A stretch of 39,064 nt of DNA, taken from positions 1 to 39,064 of the forward strand of contig JAHTBO010000001.1 of assembly GCA_019166125.1 (NCBI GenBank). Direction: 5' to 3'. The notes beneath the pieces are model-generated. The model searched no databases, was not told the DNA's origin, and saw only the letters and a list, made by a program, of their open reading frames with translations. The position numbers and the translations under genes are program-made. Below, piece after piece: positions 7,021 to 15,372 of the stretch. The DNA comes from Alcaligenaceae bacterium CGII-47 (lineage in GTDB: Bacteria > Pseudomonadota > Gammaproteobacteria > Burkholderiales > Burkholderiaceae_B). Numbering within the stretch: position 1 is the stretch's first letter; the number at the start of each line of letters is the position of its first letter.

Positions 7021-7030
7021 TCAGGGCGTC

Positions 7031-7060
7031 GCGGACTGCATTAGGTGCAATGCAGTCCGC
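7031..7060 (+). other. Perfect 12-bp stem-loop between binding-protein and permease genes
   Basis: GCGGACTGCATT (7031-7042) pairs fully with AATGCAGTCCGC (7049-7060) around AGGTGC. No T-run follows, so it is not a standard terminator. Such hairpins after binding-protein genes commonly protect the upstream mRNA from 3' decay and lower expression of the permeases, giving an excess of receptor. Confidence 0.75.
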
Positions 7061-7093
7061 TGCCCAACTTTAGCCTGATCGGTGGGGATGACA

Positions 7094-8023
7094 ATGAGTT
7101 TAATTGGACAGTATGTTTTTAATGGGCTGATGCTCGGTATGATCTACGCGATGGTCGCCGTAGGTTTTACCTTGTTCTTTGGGGTGTTGGATGTAATCAA
7201 TTTTTCGCACGGAGATGTTTTGGTTGTCGGCGCATTTGCAGGGCTTGCCGCATCGGTTGGCGTACTGATGCTGGGCATCGACTCGACATGGATACAACTA
7301 CTTGCTGTTGTCGTGTGTGCTTTATGTGTGACCGCCCTGCTTGGGGCAGCCGTGGCTAAATACCTGATCCTTCCCCTTCGTCATGCCGATCCCCTCAATA
7401 CCTTGCTTGCAACCTTAATGCTGGGGACCGCATTGCGCGAGGCAGTACGGTTGTTTTACCCAGATGGTTCAAACCCCAAACGCTTTCCGACATTATTGCC
7501 GACATCGTCAATCGAGCTAGGCAGCTTTTCGCTTCGTGCCGACAGCATGATTCTGCTTGCATGTGGTTTCGTGTCGATTGTCGGCGTGCATCTTCTGATT
7601 ACCCGCACGCGCCTGGGCAGGGCGATCCGTGCCGTAGCGCAGGATAGTGAGACCGCTCGCCTGATGGGTATCAACTTTGAGGCAGTCGTGCTTCTGACCT
7701 TTGCGCTGGGCTCAGCAATGGCTGCGCTGGCAGGTGTGATGAACGGCTTGTATTACAACGAGATCAATTTCAACGTTGGTTTACTGCTGGGTGTGATCGG
7801 TTTTGCCGCTGCCATTCTGGGCGGTTTGGGCAGTATGTACGGGGCAATCATTGGGGGCTTTTTATTCGCGGGACTGCAGGTACTCGGTAGTGTTGCCTTG
7901 CCAGCGCTGATACCCGATATTCCGAGCGCCTATAAGGACGTCTTTGCTTTTGCAGTGGTCATTGCCTTGATGGCTTGGAAGCCAACAGGCTTGATTGCGG
8001 AAAAATCGAGCGAGCGAGTGTGA
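7094..8023 (+). CDS. Liv-type ABC importer permease (LivH family)
   Basis: This inner-membrane permease of about 309 residues has around eight helices and is half of the translocation channel. The family opening GLMLGMIYAMVAVGFTLFFGVLDVINFSHGD is close to LivH, and the cytoplasmic coupling segment RAIRAVAQDSETARLMGIN is well conserved. GTG and ATG codons precede the chosen start, but GGTGGGG (7081-7087) is best spaced for the ATG at 7094 (six bases). It lies 73 bases after the binding-protein gene, beyond the hairpin. The LivM-type gene starts 2 bases after its stop, so the two are almost certainly coupled. Confidence 0.9.
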   Translation: MSLIGQYVFNGLMLGMIYAMVAVGFTLFFGVLDVINFSHGDVLVVGAFAGLAASVGVLMLGIDSTWIQLLAVVVCALCVTALLGAAVAKYLILPLRHADPLNTLLATLMLGTALREAVRLFYPDGSNPKRFPTLLPTSSIELGSFSLRADSMILLACGFVSIVGVHLLITRTRLGRAIRAVAQDSETARLMGINFEAVVLLTFALGSAMAALAGVMNGLYYNEINFNVGLLLGVIGFAAAILGGLGSMYGAIIGGFLFAGLQVLGSVALPALIPDIPSAYKDVFAFAVVIALMAWKPTGLIAEKSSERV

Positions 8024-8025
8024 GC

Positions 8026-9195
8026 ATGACGAATCAACCAACTCTCAAACACAATTCAGCGGCAGGACTGCTGGCAATCGTTACCTTGTTATCGACCGCA
8101 TATATGTGGGCATTTCTGCATACCCAGAGTCAACTGAGTGTAGTGGCATTGCTTCTCGTGGCGGTGGCTGCATTCATATTGGGTCGCAGGTTTGGCTTGA
8201 TCGAGCGCGTCGAGCAGGCAGCTGCCCTGCGCCCTGGCCTGGCTCGGTTGTGGACCATTGGCGGAATCATCATTCTGATTGCAGCGTTGCATGATTCACA
8301 TTTTGCGCTTCTGATGATCTGCACGGTGTTGTTGTTTACGACTGCTTGCCTCGGTTTGACCATGCAGTTCGGTTTTACAGGTATTGCCAACTTTGCCGGT
8401 GCCGCCTTTTTTGGCATTGGAAGCTATACGACCGCCGTGATGGCCTCGCACACCAGTATTCCGCATGTGTTGATCATTCTTATTTCTGGCCTGGTTGCGG
8501 CGCTGATCGGGTCCTTGTTGATCCTGCCTGTATTACGCACACGCAGTCACTATACGGCGCTGGTGACGATCGCCTTCGGCATCTTGTTCAAGACGTTCCT
8601 TGAAGTGAATGATGTGCTGGGCGGGCCGCAGGGCTTGCACGTCCCGGGGATGAGCCTGTTTGGATATGAGTTCAATCAGGGATTTACCTTATTGGGCTCT
8701 GATGTTTCGTTCTATGTCAGCTATACCTTGCTCAGTCTTGTGATCTGCGCGACCACCTATTTGGTTATCGATCTTATCAAGCGCTCGTGGGTTGGTCTGA
8801 GCATGGATGTTGTGCGTACCGACGAGACGGCCGCAGCGACCTTTGGTCTGCATATCGCGCATTGGAAGGTGGTTGCATTTGTTCTGGGTAATTTCTTTGC
8901 AGGTATTGCCGGAAGTATCTATGGGATGACGACCGAGTTCGTTGCTCCCAATAATTTCACGTTTGCCGATTCATTATTGATGGTGTCGATCGTGATTCTT
9001 GGTGGCCTGGGGAACTCTATCGGTTTGATTCCTGCCGCAATCATCGTATTGGTTCTGCCAGAGAAGCTGCAATTCATCCAAGAGTACCGATTCTTTCTGT
9101 ACGCCGTGCTCGTGATTATCATTCTATTATTCAGGCCCGATGGCTTATTGCCGCGCAAGACACGTCTGTTCTTTAATCGAGGGGTATCGAAATGA
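8026..9195 (+). CDS. Liv-type ABC importer permease (LivM family)
   Basis: This is the second channel subunit, about 389 residues with roughly ten membrane helices. LivM-family features are the segment LTMQFGFTGIANFAGAAFFGIGSYTTAV, the FGI...EVNDVLGGPQGLHVPG region, and the C-terminal MVSIVILGGLGNSIG followed by LLFRPDGLLP. A longer open frame begins inside the upstream gene, but the ATG at 8026 directly after the livH stop gives the family's usual N terminus. It overlaps the first ATPase gene by 4 bases (ATGA). With the preceding permease it forms the heterodimeric membrane core of the importer. Confidence 0.9.
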   Translation: MTNQPTLKHNSAAGLLAIVTLLSTAYMWAFLHTQSQLSVVALLLVAVAAFILGRRFGLIERVEQAAALRPGLARLWTIGGIIILIAALHDSHFALLMICTVLLFTTACLGLTMQFGFTGIANFAGAAFFGIGSYTTAVMASHTSIPHVLIILISGLVAALIGSLLILPVLRTRSHYTALVTIAFGILFKTFLEVNDVLGGPQGLHVPGMSLFGYEFNQGFTLLGSDVSFYVSYTLLSLVICATTYLVIDLIKRSWVGLSMDVVRTDETAAATFGLHIAHWKVVAFVLGNFFAGIAGSIYGMTTEFVAPNNFTFADSLLMVSIVILGGLGNSIGLIPAAIIVLVLPEKLQFIQEYRFFLYAVLVIIILLFRPDGLLPRKTRLFFNRGVSK

Positions 9196-9980
9196 CTCAG
9201 CGCACTATCATGAGCGAGGTCCTCGATCTGTCTATGCGTTTTGGTGGATTGACTGCTCTCGATTCGCTCAATATGCAGATATTCGAGGGCGAGATCCTTG
9301 GCTTGCTTGGGCCCAATGGTTCTGGCAAGACAACGTTCTTCAACGTGTTGACGGGGCTGTATAAGGCAACCAGCGGCACGATTCTGTTCAAGGGCGACAA
9401 TGTCATCGGCAAGACGCCCCAAGAGGTTTATCGTCTGGGTGTGGCGCGTACCTTCCAACGCTCGCGCCTGTCGCTCTCTTTAACCGTCTTCGATAATATC
9501 GTGATCGGAGATTATGAAAATATGCAGCGGGGCCTGATATTCAACTTGTTTCGGCGCCAGGCCTTTCGGGCTGAGTACGACAGATATGTAGAGAAAGTGC
9601 AGGGCTTGCTGCAGATATTTAGCCCGATGCTTGTGGATCGTCTATTCGAGCCGGTCGGCACATTCACTATGATTGACCGTCGCAGAATCGAGGTCTGTCG
9701 TGCCTTGATTAGCCAGCCTTCGTTATTGTTGCTTGATGAGCCCTCTGCGGGGATGACACATGATGAAACGATCGAGCTGATGGACGATATTTTGCAGGTG
9801 CGTGGCAAGCTACAGAATTTGTCGGTGGTCCTGATTGAGCATGAAATGAATGTGATTGAGCGCATTACTGACCGCTGCGTGGTGCTGAACTATGGTCGGA
9901 AAATTGCCGAAGGAACGTATGTGGAAATTACTGCGGATCCGAGTGTCCAGACAGCCTATCTAGGGGAGGAAGTAGCATGA
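9192..9980 (+). CDS. Liv-type ABC importer ATPase (LivG family) with altered signature motif
   Basis: This is the first of two ATPase subunits, 262 residues. Walker A is GPNGSGKTT (residues 40-48), the Q-loop is RTFQRSRL, Walker B ends in LLLLDEPSAGM, and the switch His is in IEHEMNVIERI. The ABC signature, normally LSGGQ or LSYGQ, reads FTMID (residues 158-162), followed by the usual RRRIEVCRAL. The signature Gly is therefore Ile. Since each ATP site of the dimer uses Walker A of one subunit and the signature of the other, the site with Walker A from LivF would be degenerate. It may be a subfamily trait rather than a defect, because the rest of the gene is intact. GAGGGG stands seven bases before the ATG, which overlaps the livM stop. 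Confidence 0.88.
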   Translation: MTQRTIMSEVLDLSMRFGGLTALDSLNMQIFEGEILGLLGPNGSGKTTFFNVLTGLYKATSGTILFKGDNVIGKTPQEVYRLGVARTFQRSRLSLSLTVFDNIVIGDYENMQRGLIFNLFRRQAFRAEYDRYVEKVQGLLQIFSPMLVDRLFEPVGTFTMIDRRRIEVCRALISQPSLLLLDEPSAGMTHDETIELMDDILQVRGKLQNLSVVLIEHEMNVIERITDRCVVLNYGRKIAEGTYVEITADPSVQTAYLGEEVA

Positions 9981-10693
9981 GCACCCTCAATACCTTGAAC
10001 GTCAAGGCGCTGACGACCGGCTATGACAAAGTCAATGTGCTGCACGATGTATCGATTGATGTGGCACCCGGAAAGATCACATGTATTCTTGGTGCCAATG
10101 GCGCGGGCAAGACCACTTTGATCCGCTCTATTCTTGGCCTGACACCGCCGCGTCATGGCGAGATCCATTGGCAGGGCCGTAATCTGGCTGGCGAGAAAAC
10201 GCACAAGATCATCGCAAGCGGTATCTCTTGTATTCCTGAGGGCCGCAAGGTTTTCCCGCGCATGACCGTGGCCGAAAACCTGGTCTTGGGTGCTTTTCTT
10301 GAAAAAGATGATGCGCGTGTACAGGCGCGGCTGGAAAAGGTCTACAACATCTTTCCACGACTTAAAGAGCGTATGCTGCAGTTGGCTGGTACGATGTCTG
10401 GGGGTGAACAGGCGATGGTATCGATTGGTCGGGGCTTGATGGCCGAGCCCAAGCTGCTGGTCATCGATGAACCGTCCCTGGGCTTGTCGCCGCTCTATGT
10501 CAAAGAGAACTTCAATGTAATCCAGCAGATCAACGCCTTGGGGATTACTGTTTTGTTAGTCGAGCAAAATGCGCGCCAGACATTGGCAATTTCCCATTAT
10601 GGCTATGTCTTGTCACAAGGCCGTGTTGTGGCCGAGGGCTCGGCCGAGGCGTTATCGAACAATGATGGCGTTCGTTCTGCCTATTTCGGGTAA
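9977..10693 (+). CDS. Liv-type ABC importer ATPase (LivF family)
   Basis: This is the second ATPase subunit, 238 residues, the usual LivF length. Motifs are canonical: Walker A GANGAGKTT, Q-loop region CIPEGRKVFPRMTVAENL, signature MSGGEQ, Walker B LLVIDEPSLGLSP and switch region LLVEQNARQTL. Its intact signature pairs with the Walker A of the LivG-type partner, so at least one complete ATP site is available. A strong GGGGAGGA precedes the ATG by seven bases, and the ATG overlaps the previous gene (ATGA). It closes the transporter block; the amidase begins 9 bases after its stop. Confidence 0.92.
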   Translation: MSTLNTLNVKALTTGYDKVNVLHDVSIDVAPGKITCILGANGAGKTTLIRSILGLTPPRHGEIHWQGRNLAGEKTHKIIASGISCIPEGRKVFPRMTVAENLVLGAFLEKDDARVQARLEKVYNIFPRLKERMLQLAGTMSGGEQAMVSIGRGLMAEPKLLVIDEPSLGLSPLYVKENFNVIQQINALGITVLLVEQNARQTLAISHYGYVLSQGRVVAEGSAEALSNNDGVRSAYFG

Positions 10694-10702
10694 GGCGTAT
10701 CC

Positions 10703-11986
10703 ATGAGCGATATTTTGGCATTTTCCGTACGTGAACTGGCTCATCGCATCTCTAGCCGCGCGCTGCGTGCGCAAGATGTTGCTCAGGCTTATATCGAATG
10801 TATTCAGGCCAAAGAACCGGCTATTCATGCCTGGCAATTTTTCGATCCCGAGCTGGTTCTAAAGCAAGCGCGCGCGAGTGATCGACAGACGGCGCGTGGA
10901 CCTTTGCACGGCGTGCCGATCGGGGTTAAAGATCTGATGGATACATCGGACATGCCCAGCACGTACGGCTCGCCGATCTATAAGGACCATCGCCCGATCA
11001 ACGATGCGGCATGCGTTGCTGCCAGCCGATCAGCTGGTGCCATTATCATGGGCAAAACCGTGACAACGGAGTTCGCTGCCTTCCAGCCTGGCCCAACGCG
11101 TAATCCACGTAGTCTTGGCGGGGCGCCGCGTACGCCTGGTGGGTCCTCTAGCGGATCGGCTGCTGCGGTGGCAGCTGGAATGGTGCCGCTAGCTTTTGGT
11201 ACGCAGACGGCAGGCTCTATCGTCCGGCCTGCCGCATATTGCGGCATTGTTGGCTATAAGCCAAGCTACGGCACCTTATCTGCGGTAGGTATCAAACCTT
11301 TGTCCGTAGGTCTGGATACCGCAGGTGTATTGGCTCGTTGTGTGGATGATGCGGCGTTCTTTGTTGGTGCCTTGGCCCGCTTGCAACTGGACCCCAAGGT
11401 GGAAGGCAGGCTGCGCGTCGGGGTCTGCCACACCCCTTACTGGAGTCGGGCGAGCGCGGATTCCCGTCAAGCGCTGATGGATGCGGTGCGGCATCTCGAG
11501 CGATCGGGGGCGATCATCAGTGATCTGGATCTGCCGCCAGCGTGTATAGGCTTAAACGAGGCGCAGATCGATATTATGGGCTATGAGGCCGCTGCCGCCT
11601 TTGAGCCCGAGGCGCGTAGGTGTGCTGAGGGTTTCAGTCGTGCGTTTGCTGCCTTGATTGCGACCGGGCGCACAATTAGCGGGGAACGCTACGTTGCCGC
11701 TTTGGATGCGGCTGCCGCCGCCCGCCTGGCATTTGATTCGGTGTTTGAAACGATCGATATCGTGTTGGCCCCCAGCACTGAGGGCGAGGCGCCGCTTGGG
11801 CTCGAGAACACGGGCGACCCGGTTTTCAATCGGATGTGGTCTTTGCTGGGCAATCCTTGCGTACACGTCCCAACCGGTTATGGCGCTGCTGACATGCCGA
11901 TCGGCGTGACGCTGATCGGTCCGATGCGTGGTGACGCCCGCACCTTGTCGGCAGCCTACACCTTAGAGCGCAGCCTTAAAGATTAA
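10703..11986 (+). CDS. Amidase-signature family hydrolase
   Basis: This 427-residue cytoplasmic amidase has the Ser-cisSer-Lys triad of its family: Lys76 in GVPIGVKD, Ser148 in the GGSSSGS loop, and the nucleophile Ser172 in TAGSIVRPAA, spaced as in malonamidase E2 and GatA. The family includes malonamidase, ureidomalonase, allophanate hydrolase, GatA and aryl-acylamidases. Sequence alone does not separate these. It starts 9 bases after livF with AAGG seven bases upstream. Co-location with malonyl-CoA synthetase and decarboxylase points to a malonyl amide such as malonamate or ureidomalonate, which is inference. There is no GatB or GatC nearby, which argues against a tRNA amidotransferase role. 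Confidence 0.88.
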   Translation: MSDILAFSVRELAHRISSRALRAQDVAQAYIECIQAKEPAIHAWQFFDPELVLKQARASDRQTARGPLHGVPIGVKDLMDTSDMPSTYGSPIYKDHRPINDAACVAASRSAGAIIMGKTVTTEFAAFQPGPTRNPRSLGGAPRTPGGSSSGSAAAVAAGMVPLAFGTQTAGSIVRPAAYCGIVGYKPSYGTLSAVGIKPLSVGLDTAGVLARCVDDAAFFVGALARLQLDPKVEGRLRVGVCHTPYWSRASADSRQALMDAVRHLERSGAIISDLDLPPACIGLNEAQIDIMGYEAAAAFEPEARRCAEGFSRAFAALIATGRTISGERYVAALDAAAAARLAFDSVFETIDIVLAPSTEGEAPLGLENTGDPVFNRMWSLLGNPCVHVPTGYGAADMPIGVTLIGPMRGDARTLSAAYTLERSLKD

Positions 11987-12008
11987 CTTTGAACGATATG
12001 GTGCTTCA

Positions 12009-13307
12009 ATGAATCAGCAAGCTGAACTTGCACTGGATCTCGCGCAGCGGGCCCAGGATCATATCGATAGCGAACGTCTCCAGGACGCCATCGCTACCTT
12101 GGCCTGTTTTGGGGGCCGCAAAGACGGCGGGGTATCCCGAGAAACGCTTAGCGATGCGGATCTTGCCGCGCGGCGCTACCTGGTCGATCAGGCGCGCGCC
12201 TTGGGCTGTCTTATTGAAACGGATGAGTGCGCAAACTTGTATTTTCGACGGCCTGGGCTGACTGATCTGCCGCCGGTGCTTACCGGTAGCCACAACGATA
12301 CGCAGCCCGTGGGGGGGAAACTCGACGGGGCCTACGGCGTTGTTGGTGGGCTTGAGCTCATTGCTGCGCTGAATGATGCCGGGATCCAGACGCAGCGTAG
12401 TATCGACGTGGTCGCGTGGACCAATGAGGAAGGCTGCCGATTCGGTCCTGGCGCCATGGGGTCCAGTGCTTTTGTCGTCCCCGCCCGCTTGGCTGCTTAT
12501 CGCGAGTCAGTGGATAGCCAACAGATCACGTTTGGCAGTGCGCTTGATGCGGCACACGCCCAGTTTCCGGATTTAGGGCGTCGACCAATGAGCTCGGCAT
12601 TGTTCGCCTATATCGAGCTGCATATCGAGCAGGGACCCGTGCTTGAGCGCGCCGAGGTGCCGCTGGGCGTGGTGACAGGTATCCAAGGCGTGCGTTGGTA
12701 CCGCGTGACGTGTTCGGGCATGGCTGCGCATGCTGGGACCACGCCCATGGATGAACGGGCTGATGCAATGGTTGCAGCGCTGGGTATGGCGAACCAGCTT
12801 TATGCCTATGCGGCAAGCCAGAGCGTCAGCGCCTTGCGGCTGACGCTTGGGCAATGGCGGGTCAGCCCAGGCTCGGTCAACACGATTCCGGGTGAGGTGG
12901 TATTCACGATTGATGCCCGTTGCATTGACGATGCCGTACTCCAGCGTTTCGAGGACGAATTGCGTGATGTGACGAGGTCCTGGACATGGCGCGGTCATAT
13001 CGATTTTGAGTGCTTTTTTCAGCGCTCGCCGACGGCATTTCCGGATGCGATATTGGATCTGATCGAGCAGTCCTGCCAACGCGCTAGTCGATTGGCGCAG
13101 CGCGCCGCGCCATTACGGTTAAGTTCTGGTGCGTTTCATGATGCTATGTACCTAGCAGATCATTGTCCATCAGGGATGATTTTTGTACCGAGTGAAAAGG
13201 GAATTAGCCACAATGCGGCGGAAGCGACGGCGCCTCGTGACCTTTTTCTGGGCGTGCAGGCGCTTGCTTACACGGTCACCGCATTAGCCACAGGAGTCTC
13301 GTTATGA
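12009..13307 (+). CDS. M20 metallo-hydrolase, carbamoylase / ureidopropionase type
   Basis: This 432-residue protein belongs to the zinc hydrolases that include N-carbamoyl-L-amino-acid hydrolase (HyuC), allantoate amidohydrolase (AllC) and beta-ureidopropionase. Metal and catalytic residues are visible: His95 in GSHNDT, Asp106 in GKLDGAYGV, Glu140-Glu141 in TNEEG, His205 in ELHIEQGP and His401 in GISHNAAE. The lid domain has the usual GVRWYRV and HAGTTPMDER segments. These enzymes split ureido bonds, releasing ammonia, carbon dioxide and an amine or amino acid. No Shine-Dalgarno is evident before the ATG. The stop overlaps the next gene, another M20 enzyme. In this cluster a ureido-bonded substrate brought in by the Liv-type importer is likely. 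Confidence 0.87.
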   Translation: MNQQAELALDLAQRAQDHIDSERLQDAIATLACFGGRKDGGVSRETLSDADLAARRYLVDQARALGCLIETDECANLYFRRPGLTDLPPVLTGSHNDTQPVGGKLDGAYGVVGGLELIAALNDAGIQTQRSIDVVAWTNEEGCRFGPGAMGSSAFVVPARLAAYRESVDSQQITFGSALDAAHAQFPDLGRRPMSSALFAYIELHIEQGPVLERAEVPLGVVTGIQGVRWYRVTCSGMAAHAGTTPMDERADAMVAALGMANQLYAYAASQSVSALRLTLGQWRVSPGSVNTIPGEVVFTIDARCIDDAVLQRFEDELRDVTRSWTWRGHIDFECFFQRSPTAFPDAILDLIEQSCQRASRLAQRAAPLRLSSGAFHDAMYLADHCPSGMIFVPSEKGISHNAAEATAPRDLFLGVQALAYTVTALATGVSL

Positions 13308-14452
13308 GGCAGCAATCGTTGGATATGATTACCCGCTTGGTGGGGTTTGATACGATCTCGCACAATTCGAATCTGGATTTAATTCATTATGTCCGTGCTT
13401 ATTTAGCCGAGCATGGGGTCCAGAGTCATCTGGTTTCCAGCCCAGATGGCAAAAAAGCCAATCTGTTTGCCACCGTGGGGCCGGAAGTAGAAGGGGGTGT
13501 TGTGCTCTCTGGTCATACCGATGTCGTGCCGGTTGAGGGCCAACCTTGGGATACGAACCCGTTTCAGATCGTCCAGAAGGACGGCCGATTGTACGGCCGC
13601 GGTACCTGTGATATGAAGTCTTTTCTGGCTATCGCGCTGGCGATGGTGCCGGATATGCAGAAAAGGAATTTGCAGCGACCGATTCATTTTGCTCTCAGCT
13701 ACGATGAGGAGGTCGGTTGCTTGGGCGCACCGGCCATGATTGATCGCATGAAAGCCGACATTCCCAAGCCCAGCGCAGTCATCATTGGCGAGCCCACCAG
13801 CATGCGGCCGGTCATGGCGCACAAAGGGCTTGCAGTATTGCGCACGACGGTCATTGGTCATGAGGCCCACTCCAGCCAGATTCAGCGAGGCGTGAGTGCG
13901 GTCATGACCGCGGCAAAGCTGATTACCTACCTGGAAGGCATGACAAACGAGAACCGGGCGGCAGCAGCGTCAGATTCCCTTTTTGTGCCGCCATTTTCGA
14001 CCTTGCATGTCGGTATGGTGCGTGGTGGCACAGCGGTCAATATCATTTCCCGTGAATGTTCATTTATGTGGGATGTGCGGGTGCTGCCAGGCGAGACCCT
14101 GCAACGGTACCTGGAACCTTTTCAGGCGTACTGTGATAGTTTGCTGCCCGCTATGTTGGCCATTGCACCGAATGCGTCGATTACGACCGAAGTGATGGCG
14201 GATGCGCCGCCCCTGGCTGATCATGGCGGCGAAGCGCAGGCGCTTGCCCGACAGCTGTCGGGTCATGCGCACTGCGGCGTCGTGCCTTACGGGACGGAAG
14301 GCGGGCTGTTCCAGAATGCCGATTTTTCGGTTGTTGTATGCGGACCCGGCTCAATCGATCAGGCACATCAGCCAAACGAGTACATTGATATTTCGCAGAT
14401 TGATGCGTGCGAGGTATTCATGGATAAGCTGCTGGAACAGTTGGCTGTTTAG
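13304..14452 (+). CDS. ArgE-like M20 deacylase (acetylornithine deacetylase family)
   Basis: This is a 382-residue dizinc amidohydrolase. His71 (SGHTDVVPV), Asp103 (GRGTCDMKSF), Glu135-Glu136 (SYDEEVGCLGA) and the GEPTSM segment mark the ArgE/DapE group. HAHSSQ-like sequence EAHSSQIQRG and the C-terminal QPNEYID also fit ArgE. It is the last gene of the catabolic cluster, with AGGAG before an ATG that overlaps the carbamoylase stop. In this setting the role is more likely removal of an N-acyl group from an imported compound than arginine synthesis, since no arg genes are present. Biosynthetic ArgE remains the alternative. Confidence 0.82.
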   Translation: MRQQSLDMITRLVGFDTISHNSNLDLIHYVRAYLAEHGVQSHLVSSPDGKKANLFATVGPEVEGGVVLSGHTDVVPVEGQPWDTNPFQIVQKDGRLYGRGTCDMKSFLAIALAMVPDMQKRNLQRPIHFALSYDEEVGCLGAPAMIDRMKADIPKPSAVIIGEPTSMRPVMAHKGLAVLRTTVIGHEAHSSQIQRGVSAVMTAAKLITYLEGMTNENRAAAASDSLFVPPFSTLHVGMVRGGTAVNIISRECSFMWDVRVLPGETLQRYLEPFQAYCDSLLPAMLAIAPNASITTEVMADAPPLADHGGEAQALARQLSGHAHCGVVPYGTEGGLFQNADFSVVVCGPGSIDQAHQPNEYIDISQIDACEVFMDKLLEQLAV

Positions 14453-14472
14453 CGAGCAATGCGTGCTGCCGT

Positions 14473-14478
14473 TACAAT
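14473..14478 (+). promoter_or_regulatory. Candidate -10 box of serB
   Basis: TACAAT (five of six consensus bases) lies just after the argE stop and 36 bases before the serB ATG. No convincing -35 hexamer is seen upstream, so this rests on the -10 alone. Confidence 0.3.
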
Positions 14479-14514
14479 GTGCCGTTTGGCTATCCCTCCT
14501 TATGTGCACGCGCC

Positions 14515-15372
14515 ATGCCTCATTTAATTCTACAAGCCCCGAATCTCCTGCCCAGTGACATCGAGCGTCTCGCCGCCTTGATGAGTGCCGGCGGCGTGCA
14601 GGAGGTCGGGCCGACAAATATCAGGATCCTGGATGTCGACCCCGATGGCCTGGATCAGGCCTTGGCCTTGTGCCGGGCTCGTCGCATTGATGCAGCGTAT
14701 GTCGATCAGTTGGTACCGCTGCGTAGCTGTAAGCTGCTTGCGATGGATATGGATTCGACCTTGGTGAATATCGAGTGTATTGATGAAATTGCCGATATGG
14801 TCGGGCGCAAGACCGAGGTAGCCGCCATCACCGAGGCGGCGATGCGCGGCGAAATCACCAATTTCAGCGAGAGCCTGCGGGCCCGCGTGGCATTACTACG
14901 CGGGGCTCCCGCTAGCGCGCTAGAGCGCGTGTTCACCGAGCGCCTGGCTTTGAACCCGGGTGCCCAACGACTCATTGAGGTGGTGCAGGCATCGGGCTTG
15001 CAGACCCTGCTCGTATCGGGCGGGTTCACTTTTTTTACGGATCGGCTACAGCGAGGTCTGGGATTGACTGAGGCGCATTCTAATACCCTCGAGATCGTCG
15101 ATGGTCAATTGACTGGGCGGGTGTTGGGTGCCATTGTGGATGGGCAGGCCAAGGCGGACTATGTGGCAGCCGCTGCAGCGCGGCTGGGTGCCTCACCAGA
15201 GCAGATCATTGTGGTGGGCGATGGCGCCAATGATTTGCAGATGATGGCGCTCGCGGCATATTCCGTGGCTTATCGGGCGAAGCCTGCTGTGCGTGCCCAG
15301 GCACGCTTTTCGTTGGACTACAGCCCGCTGGATGCGATTTTGAACTGGTTCAGGCTGGCGAGCGTGCGCTGA
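14515..15372 (+). CDS. serB: Phosphoserine phosphatase
   Basis: The enzyme catalyses the last step of L-serine synthesis, dephosphorylating O-phosphoserine. The HAD motifs are complete: the nucleophile loop DMDSTLV (Asp78, Asp80), SGGFTFFTDRL, and GDGANDLQMM for magnesium. ECIDEIADMVGRK after the nucleophile is the SerB-specific cap segment. The N-terminal 70 residues form a small ACT-like domain as in E. coli SerB. The ATG at 14515 gives the normal N terminus; a GTG at 14479 would add 12 residues unlike the family. The length of 285 is normal. The gene faces mfd, and their coding ends overlap by 23 bases. Confidence 0.95.
   Translation: MPHLILQAPNLLPSDIERLAALMSAGGVQEVGPTNIRILDVDPDGLDQALALCRARRIDAAYVDQLVPLRSCKLLAMDMDSTLVNIECIDEIADMVGRKTEVAAITEAAMRGEITNFSESLRARVALLRGAPASALERVFTERLALNPGAQRLIEVVQASGLQTLLVSGGFTFFTDRLQRGLGLTEAHSNTLEIVDGQLTGRVLGAIVDGQAKADYVAAAAARLGASPEQIIVVGDGANDLQMMALAAYSVAYRAKPAVRAQARFSLDYSPLDAILNWFRLASVR

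Noticed and set aside
14479-14514. GTG start for serB, 36 bases upstream
   Set aside because: The added residues do not resemble SerB, and the codon directly follows the putative -10 box.
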